Assembly: GCA_040756085.1 (NCBI GenBank)
Contig: JBFMAE010000084.1
Coordinates: 1 to 27,176 of the forward strand
Length of the DNA stretch: 27,176 bases
Reading direction: 5' to 3'
Origin: JBFMAE01 sp040756085
GTDB taxonomy: Bacteria > Desulfobacterota > BSN033 > UBA1163
In this document: in pieces, positions 22,529 through 27,176 of the stretch
Layout of the letters: each line of letters begins with the position of its first letter
Position numbering within the stretch: position 1 is the first letter of the stretch
Made by a program: the position numbers and the translations under genes
Notes under the pieces: generated by a model
What the model was told of the DNA's origin: nothing
The model's input: only the letters and a program-made list of their open reading frames with translations
Databases searched by the model: none

Positions 22529-23107
22529 ATGGGTATATGGATTCGACATCGCCCATTTGTCATTTTTTTTCTTCTTTTCACTTTCCTCTGGATTTTGACG
22601 GGTTGTGACAAAAACGCCCGGTATGGAGTCCTCAATTTCTTCTTCGACGGGGTTCCTCACCCCGATGAACAACTAAAAAAAGAAGAACCTGCCTCAGCTA
22701 AAACAGCTAAGGCGGGACAGCTGAAAAGAGCGGAACTACCTCCAGAAACCCCTCGATATAAGCATCCGCCCGCCGAAGGAAAAGACGACTGTTCCTTCTG
22801 CCATGGGTCTATAAGTCGTATCGTTATCCCACCCAAAGATATATGCTTGAAATGCCATGAACACTTAAAAGAAAAACGACCTTTCATCCACGGACCTGCT
22901 GCAGTGGATTGCGTTGTCTGCCATAATGTCCACGAGAGCGAGACGAAGACGCTTTTAAGAAAAATCGGAAACATTCTTTGCTTTGATTGCCATAGCAAAG
23001 AGGAGATTCAGAAAGCAGATCCTCACAAAGAGTTGAAAGAGGAAGAATTGGTTTGTCTCTCCTGCCATGACCCCCATGGTGGAAAAGATAAGTTTTTCTT
23101 GAAATGA
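22529..23107 (+). CDS. penta-haem cytochrome lipoprotein of the porin-cytochrome conduit
   Basis: The protein has 192 residues from ATG 22529; GTG codons at 22514 and 22517 are also open, and none has a convincing ribosome site. The lipobox is LTGC with Cys at 26. After a Lys/Ala-rich linker come five CXXCH motifs: CSFCH, CLKCH, CVVCH, CFDCH and CLSCHDPHGG, with H-GPA/H-KEL spacing like doubled-CXXCH repeats. It is 42 bases before the barrel gene, the usual arrangement in which a cytochrome sits in or against a barrel to carry electrons across the outer membrane. The residue after the lipid Cys is Asp, an inner-membrane retention signal in E. coli, but the rule is not general outside that group. 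Confidence 0.88.
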   Translation: MGIWIRHRPFVIFFLLFTFLWILTGCDKNARYGVLNFFFDGVPHPDEQLKKEEPASAKTAKAGQLKRAELPPETPRYKHPPAEGKDDCSFCHGSISRIVIPPKDICLKCHEHLKEKRPFIHGPAAVDCVVCHNVHESETKTLLRKIGNILCFDCHSKEEIQKADPHKELKEEELVCLSCHDPHGGKDKFFLK

Positions 23108-23149
23108 ATGAAGGGGCAGAGATCAAAAAGGATTTGATGAATCGGAGAC

Positions 23150-25126
23150 ATGGGGAGACCAAAAGGGTATCAACAATTAAATCTTTTCTATCTTTTCATT
23201 TTTATGATTTCTTTCTTCTATCCAAATCATCACGCATATGCCCAGCGTGTCTATGGCATTGAAGAGGAGGAAGTCCGTCCTTTTACTCTCCGTGAATTGA
23301 GCGGAGCCCTGGATTTTAGACTTGAATATGAGGATGATAAGGTAAAGAGTATTGGAGAACCTTTTCAACAGAAGCGAACCCGTTTGGAAGAACGCTTGGA
23401 CATCAAGAGCCGGGGTTCGATCTATCACCCAAACCTTTTAGAATTTAACATCAATACCTCTTTCGGCTTAGGGCAGGAATGGCTACGTGGAGATTTCAAG
23501 GATTATAACAACCTATTCCCATATGAATACGGCATCAATCTCAATTTTCTTCGACAGAAAGCTATCAACTTCAACCTTTTTGCTAATCGATCATCGGATC
23601 AAATAAGTCGGCAATTCTTTGAGCCGATTAATATCGAATCTGAATCATATGGGGGAGTTTTTAGGTATCAGAATAAACTTTTTCCAATGACCTTGATTTT
23701 ACAGAGCCAGAGCACAAAAGAGGATTCCCGGGATTATAGAAGAGACCGAATAGAAAGAACCGCGGATTTAAGAATTTCGAATAAACTGGATGATCTCCTG
23801 AAAAGTGAATTCAAATATATTTATAAGGATCTGGTCGAGAATAATCCAACGAAACAGGAGGTAACCAGTCACGACTTTAGTCTATATGATACATTGGATT
23901 ACGACAACATCCATGGGAACTCAAACATTTCGTATCTTAAAACATTGGGGGCTCTGAAACAGGATCAGTACCGGGTCCTTGAAAATTTTTACATAGACCA
24001 TTCGAAGACATTTTCAACCCTTTACAACTACAATTTCTCCCGTTTTGTCACCGAAAACTTTGGGTCCAATGTGAGCCAGGGAAGTTTTGGGTTTAGGCAC
24101 AAACTTTACGAGAGCCTCATCACAGAGGTAAGGGAAGAGATCGGTTGGACGGGTGCGACCGATTTGAAGGAGTTCTACCATGGTCCAAATGTCTCTCTTT
24201 CCTACAGAAAAAATGTCCCTGGCGGAGTCTTCTCAGGCGGATACAATTTCCTTTACCGCAAAACAAAAAGGGAAGCAGCGGCCGGAGTCATTAGGATATT
24301 TGGAGAGCGGATCGTTCTCTCCGATGCCCAGAGGACATTTCTTGCCAATCCCAATGTGATTTTCAGTTCTGTGGTCGTCAGAGATGTATTCGGAGTGATT
24401 TTAACATTGGATGTCGATTATCGGCTCATCACCAGTGGCATATCCACTGAGATCCAACGCGTGGGCCTTCCAGACAATACCCCTGTTCTTGTCGATTACG
24501 ATTTTTCGGTTACTCCGTTGCTCAAATATGATACCGTGAGTAATGGTATTAATCTTCGATATGACTATAAACAGCTTTTTTCTTTGTACTATAATTACCT
24601 CAATACACAATATATAAATGTGTCTCAAGATCGTACTTCGCCCACGCCGAGCACGTTGTCAAATATATTGAAGAGTCTTTATGGGGCCGAATTGAAGTGG
24701 CGGTGGTTTAACTTTGTGGCCGAATATGAAGATGACGATTCTGATCTCATTCCTTTTACAGCGTGGAGGGTTCGCGGAAATTTCAACATCTCCCTCACCG
24801 ACTATTCCTTATTTGGCCTTAACGCCAGTCACAGCCAAACGAACTATAAAAAGGAAAAAAAGACGGTGAGGCTTAATATTATTGATGCTTTCCTTAGGCT
24901 GCGTCTCAATTCCTTTCTCGATGCTACACTGGGGCCGGGGTATCTGAGGGAGAAGAGTAGAGATATTGACACTCGTGTCTGGAAAATTAAAGGAGATTTA
25001 AGGAGCCAATTCCGATCGATCGAAATGAGACTCGAATCGGAATATTTAAATCGACGCGAATTAACACAGACCCGGAATGAATTTTTGATTAAATTCAAAT
25101 TGATTCGGTACTTCAATATTTTCTAA
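23150..25126 (+). CDS. outer-membrane beta-barrel of the porin-cytochrome conduit (MtrB/Omb-like role)
   Basis: The protein has 658 residues with a signal peptide to about residue 31 (AYA-Q), then alternating strands rich in Tyr, Phe, Asn and Arg to the end, with a C-terminal Phe as in many outer-membrane proteins. Size is close to MtrB and Geobacter Omb porins; I see no cysteine, unlike MtrB. Residues about 383-450 break the barrel pattern (GERIVLSDAQRTFLANP, later DYRLITSG and VLVDYDF) and look like a small inserted beta domain. GGAG is only 3 bases before the ATG, so initiation may be coupled to upstream translation. Flanked by a haem lipoprotein and a propeller lipoprotein, it is the probable pore that holds haem proteins. 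Confidence 0.85.
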   Translation: MGRPKGYQQLNLFYLFIFMISFFYPNHHAYAQRVYGIEEEEVRPFTLRELSGALDFRLEYEDDKVKSIGEPFQQKRTRLEERLDIKSRGSIYHPNLLEFNINTSFGLGQEWLRGDFKDYNNLFPYEYGINLNFLRQKAINFNLFANRSSDQISRQFFEPINIESESYGGVFRYQNKLFPMTLILQSQSTKEDSRDYRRDRIERTADLRISNKLDDLLKSEFKYIYKDLVENNPTKQEVTSHDFSLYDTLDYDNIHGNSNISYLKTLGALKQDQYRVLENFYIDHSKTFSTLYNYNFSRFVTENFGSNVSQGSFGFRHKLYESLITEVREEIGWTGATDLKEFYHGPNVSLSYRKNVPGGVFSGGYNFLYRKTKREAAAGVIRIFGERIVLSDAQRTFLANPNVIFSSVVVRDVFGVILTLDVDYRLITSGISTEIQRVGLPDNTPVLVDYDFSVTPLLKYDTVSNGINLRYDYKQLFSLYYNYLNTQYINVSQDRTSPTPSTLSNILKSLYGAELKWRWFNFVAEYEDDDSDLIPFTAWRVRGNFNISLTDYSLFGLNASHSQTNYKKEKKTVRLNIIDAFLRLRLNSFLDATLGPGYLREKSRDIDTRVWKIKGDLRSQFRSIEMRLESEYLNRRELTQTRNEFLIKFKLIRYFNIF

Positions 25127-25172
25127 CCCCTTACCCCTCCCCCTTGATGGGGGGAGGGAAAGGGTGGGGTGT
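25125..25172. repeat. C-run/G-run palindromic repeat, copy G
   Basis: Begins at the TAA stop of the barrel gene: AACCCCTTACCCCTCCCCCT, centre TGATGG, then a G-rich arm GGGGAGGGAAAGGGTGGGG. Ends about 15 bases before the next start codon. Confidence 0.75.
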
Positions 25173-25186
25173 AAGAGGAGGTTTTT

Positions 25187-26248
25187 GTGTTATTTTCGAA
25201 TAAAAAAATGAAAACATTCAGGATTATCCTTCCATTAGTTTTCGGATTTCTTTTAATAATGGCCCCGGGTTGCGGAAAGCCAGCACCTACCCCTATTCAA
25301 AATTCAACACCATCTCTCGTGTGGCCCCTTCCTCCTGAGAAGCCGCGAATCCAATATCTCTATTCTATTTCCAAACCAGAAGATATTGGTATTTCACCAT
25401 CATTTTTTGAGAAGGCAGTGGGATTCCTCGCAGGGAAGAAGGCGACCCGGCAGATGGTGAGACCCTTTGGAACCTATTTCAGCCGGAGCGAGATACTTTA
25501 TGTAACGGACCCGGGGATCGGAGTGGTCCACCAGTTCGATATGAAGAATCAGCGATACAATCAAATCAGTAAGCACGGAAAGAAGAACCTCGTTTCACCC
25601 ATTGGAGTTACAATGGATGAGTCAGGGGTCCTATACGTCTCCGATTCCATTTTAAGGAAAGTTTTTGTATTCGGCCCGAAGGGTGAACCTATGAGAGAAA
25701 TCGGAGGAAAGGAATGGTTCAGCCGGCCGACAGGCATTGCCATTTATCCATCGCTAAAAAGACTCTATGTCGTTGAGACAGCGGACCATGCCATCCGGGT
25801 TTTCGATCTCCAGGGGAAATTTCTCTTCAGCTTTGGTCAGAGGGGTGAAGAGAAAGGAGAATTTAATTTTCCAACCTCTCTGGCCATAGACCAGAACGGG
25901 GATTTATACGTAAACGATTCATTAAATTATCGAATCCAGGTTTTTAATCCCAATGGGAGATTTATATCAATGTTTGGGAGACACGGGGATGGAATGGGTG
26001 AGTTCTCGAATCCGAAAGGGATAGCAGGGGATTCAGAGGGTCACATCTATGTGGCGGACGCCATCTTCGACACGGTTCAAATTTTCAATGGGGAAGGGAG
26101 GCTTCTTCTCTATTTTGGTGAGGCGGGGCAAGGGCCAGGAGAATTCTGGATACCTTCATCGGTCTTTATTGATCGGAAGAATCGAATCTTTGTCGCTGAC
26201 TCCTACAACCAACGGGTGCAGGTGTTCAAGTTTCTTGGAGGGAATTAG
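25187..26248 (+). CDS. NHL-repeat beta-propeller lipoprotein 2
   Basis: The protein has 353 residues from GTG at 25187, which has GAGGAGG 5 bases upstream; the ATG eight codons later is less well placed. Lipobox MAPGC (Cys about 29). The PP-x3-PRIQYLYSISKPED segment mirrors the PPRIQYLASFSSASD of the first propeller lipoprotein, then blades such as GVTMDESGVLYVSDS, GIAIYPSLKRLYVVETADHAIRVF, LAIDQNGDLYVNDSLNYRIQVF, GIAGDSEGHIYVADAIFDTVQIF and VFIDRKNRIFVADSYNQRVQVF. It is a paralogue of the gene at 21254, placed on the other side of the barrel, and lies 3 bases before the next cytochrome gene, so it is translated with it. Confidence 0.9.
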   Translation: MLFSNKKMKTFRIILPLVFGFLLIMAPGCGKPAPTPIQNSTPSLVWPLPPEKPRIQYLYSISKPEDIGISPSFFEKAVGFLAGKKATRQMVRPFGTYFSRSEILYVTDPGIGVVHQFDMKNQRYNQISKHGKKNLVSPIGVTMDESGVLYVSDSILRKVFVFGPKGEPMREIGGKEWFSRPTGIAIYPSLKRLYVVETADHAIRVFDLQGKFLFSFGQRGEEKGEFNFPTSLAIDQNGDLYVNDSLNYRIQVFNPNGRFISMFGRHGDGMGEFSNPKGIAGDSEGHIYVADAIFDTVQIFNGEGRLLLYFGEAGQGPGEFWIPSSVFIDRKNRIFVADSYNQRVQVFKFLGGN

Positions 26249-26251
26249 GGC

Positions 26252-27176
26252 ATGAAGAAGAGAACGATTGGGACCATAATCATACTGGTATTTCTCTTTT
26301 TTCATAGAGGAGCTGAGGCGAGAAGCATCGTTCTTAGCAAACATAATCTTTCTGTCTCCGGCCCTGGTACGGTAAAAGCGACCGTTGAGAAGCCGGTCTG
26401 TGAATTCTGCCACACCCCTCATCATGCTGGCCAGGCTCAACCTTTGTGGAATAAGGATATACCTGAGATCCTCTATACAACTTATCAGAGTTCGACACTG
26501 AAAGCTGCGATCGGCCAACCCAATGGAGCCTCAAAACTTTGCCTCTCCTGCCATGATGGAACGATTGCTTTGGGGTTGGTCCGAAGTGAAAGCCAGATTA
26601 TTCCCTTTGCAGGGGGAGTAGTTACGATGCCTGCTGGCAGAACGAATTTAGGCATCGATCTATCGGATGACCATCCCATCTCATTTGTTTATGATAGCGC
26701 CTTGGCTTCTCGAAATGGTCAGTTGGAATATCCATCCAATTTGAGAAGTCCGGTAAAGCTCGATCGATTCGGTCAGCTCCAATGTACCAGTTGCCACAGC
26801 CCCCACGACGACCAGTATGGAAAATTCCTGGTGATGGAGAATATCTCTTCAGATCTCTGCATCACTTGTCACAAGAAAAATTACTGGTCCATGAGCTCCC
26901 ATCGCAGCTCGACTAAGACATGGAATGGTGCGAACCCAAATCCATGGCCTCACACTTCCTACACGACGGTTTCAACCAATGGATGTGAGAATTGCCATCG
27001 GCCCCATACTGCGGGAGGAAGGGAAAGGTTGTTGAATTATGACGTGGAGGAGGAGAATTGTTTTCCCTGTCATAATGGTAACGTGGCATCGAAGAATGTG
27101 AAAGAGGAATTCAATAAAACTTACCGACATCCTATCGAAAGCACCAAAGGTGTTCATAAACCGACGGAGGATCCAT
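26252..27176 (+). CDS. exported multihaem cytochrome, conduit paralogue 3, truncated by window edge
   Basis: An ATG at 26252 with GGAGGG upstream opens a frame that runs uninterrupted for 308 codons to the window end. The signal peptide is cut near AEA-R (residue 23), followed by SKHNLS and six CXXCH motifs so far: CEFCHTPH, CLSCHDGTIALG, CTSCHSPH, CITCH, CENCHRPH and CFPCHNG. The first four match the two smaller cytochromes at 19276 and 20468, including DDHPISFVYDSALAS; the fifth and sixth are an extension, so this is a larger, perhaps surface-exposed relative. It begins 3 bases after the second propeller lipoprotein. The C-terminus and total haem number lie outside the window. Confidence 0.88.
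   Translation, partial: MKKRTIGTIIILVFLFFHRGAEARSIVLSKHNLSVSGPGTVKATVEKPVCEFCHTPHHAGQAQPLWNKDIPEILYTTYQSSTLKAAIGQPNGASKLCLSCHDGTIALGLVRSESQIIPFAGGVVTMPAGRTNLGIDLSDDHPISFVYDSALASRNGQLEYPSNLRSPVKLDRFGQLQCTSCHSPHDDQYGKFLVMENISSDLCITCHKKNYWSMSSHRSSTKTWNGANPNPWPHTSYTTVSTNGCENCHRPHTAGGRERLLNYDVEEENCFPCHNGNVASKNVKEEFNKTYRHPIESTKGVHKPTEDP

Noticed and set aside
824..25172. CRISPR array
   Set aside because: The repeats are palindromic, dispersed over 24 kb, vary in sequence and have genes between them; there are no regular spacers and no cas genes.
1..27176. tRNA, rRNA or phage genes
   Set aside because: No cloverleaf-like run with a TTCGANTC-type arm, no ribosomal RNA signature and no phage proteins were noticed on either strand, though a covariance search was not possible.

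Overview
The window reads as bacterial chromosome from an anaerobic, cytochrome-rich respirer, most like a Desulfobacterota (deltaproteobacterial) or neighbouring lineage. This rests on gene content only (NrfD-type membrane complexes, many multihaem c-type cytochromes, NtrC/sigma-54 regulation, lipoprotein beta-propellers and an outer-membrane barrel) and on the C-run/G-run palindromic repeats between genes; no rRNA or marker gene is present. All recognisable intact genes lie on the + strand. I count at least 63 canonical CXXCH haem motifs in nine proteins, plus two non-canonical ones.

Layout. (1) 1-727: C-terminal end of an NrfD-like quinone-interacting membrane subunit and a small two-helix membrane protein. 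(2) 918-4472: two exported octahaem cytochromes, separated by a 1.1 kb gap holding a decayed minus-strand ORF with a striking inverted repeat, and one copy of a 218-bp structured element; the second copy lies directly before the next operon. (3) 5034-10914: an iron-sulphur subunit, an NrfD subunit and a Tat-exported molybdopterin-type catalytic subunit (CISM/Psr-like order B-C-A), then a slipin/band-7 protein and a membrane-anchored 12-haem cytochrome. This looks like a quinone-linked redox complex passing electrons to or from periplasmic cytochromes. The molybdopterin subunit seems to lack the usual Cys ligand to Mo. (4) 10966-13824: a small membrane protein, a stand-alone GAF protein and a 14-16 haem periplasmic cytochrome. 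(5) 13938-19033: a regulatory module: a redoxin-fold protein without the CXXC plus TPRs, a membrane histidine kinase with a c-type haem motif in its periplasmic sensor and a Cys-rich GAF insert, and an NtrC-type sigma-54 activator. (6) 19211-27176: a near-consensus sigma-54 promoter followed by a penta-haem cytochrome, a lone receiver protein, a tetra-haem cytochrome, an NHL-propeller lipoprotein, a penta-haem lipoprotein, a 658-aa outer-membrane beta-barrel, a second NHL lipoprotein and a third, truncated cytochrome. This is a porin-cytochrome conduit of the kind used for extracellular electron transfer.

Taken together, the most economical model is a trans-envelope electron route: quinone pool, CISM complex and NrfD, periplasmic multihaem cytochromes, barrel conduit, then surface cytochromes that might polymerise. 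Expression of the outer part would be tuned by a haem-bearing kinase acting through sigma-54. The direction of electron flow and the identity of the final donor or acceptor cannot be read from the sequence.
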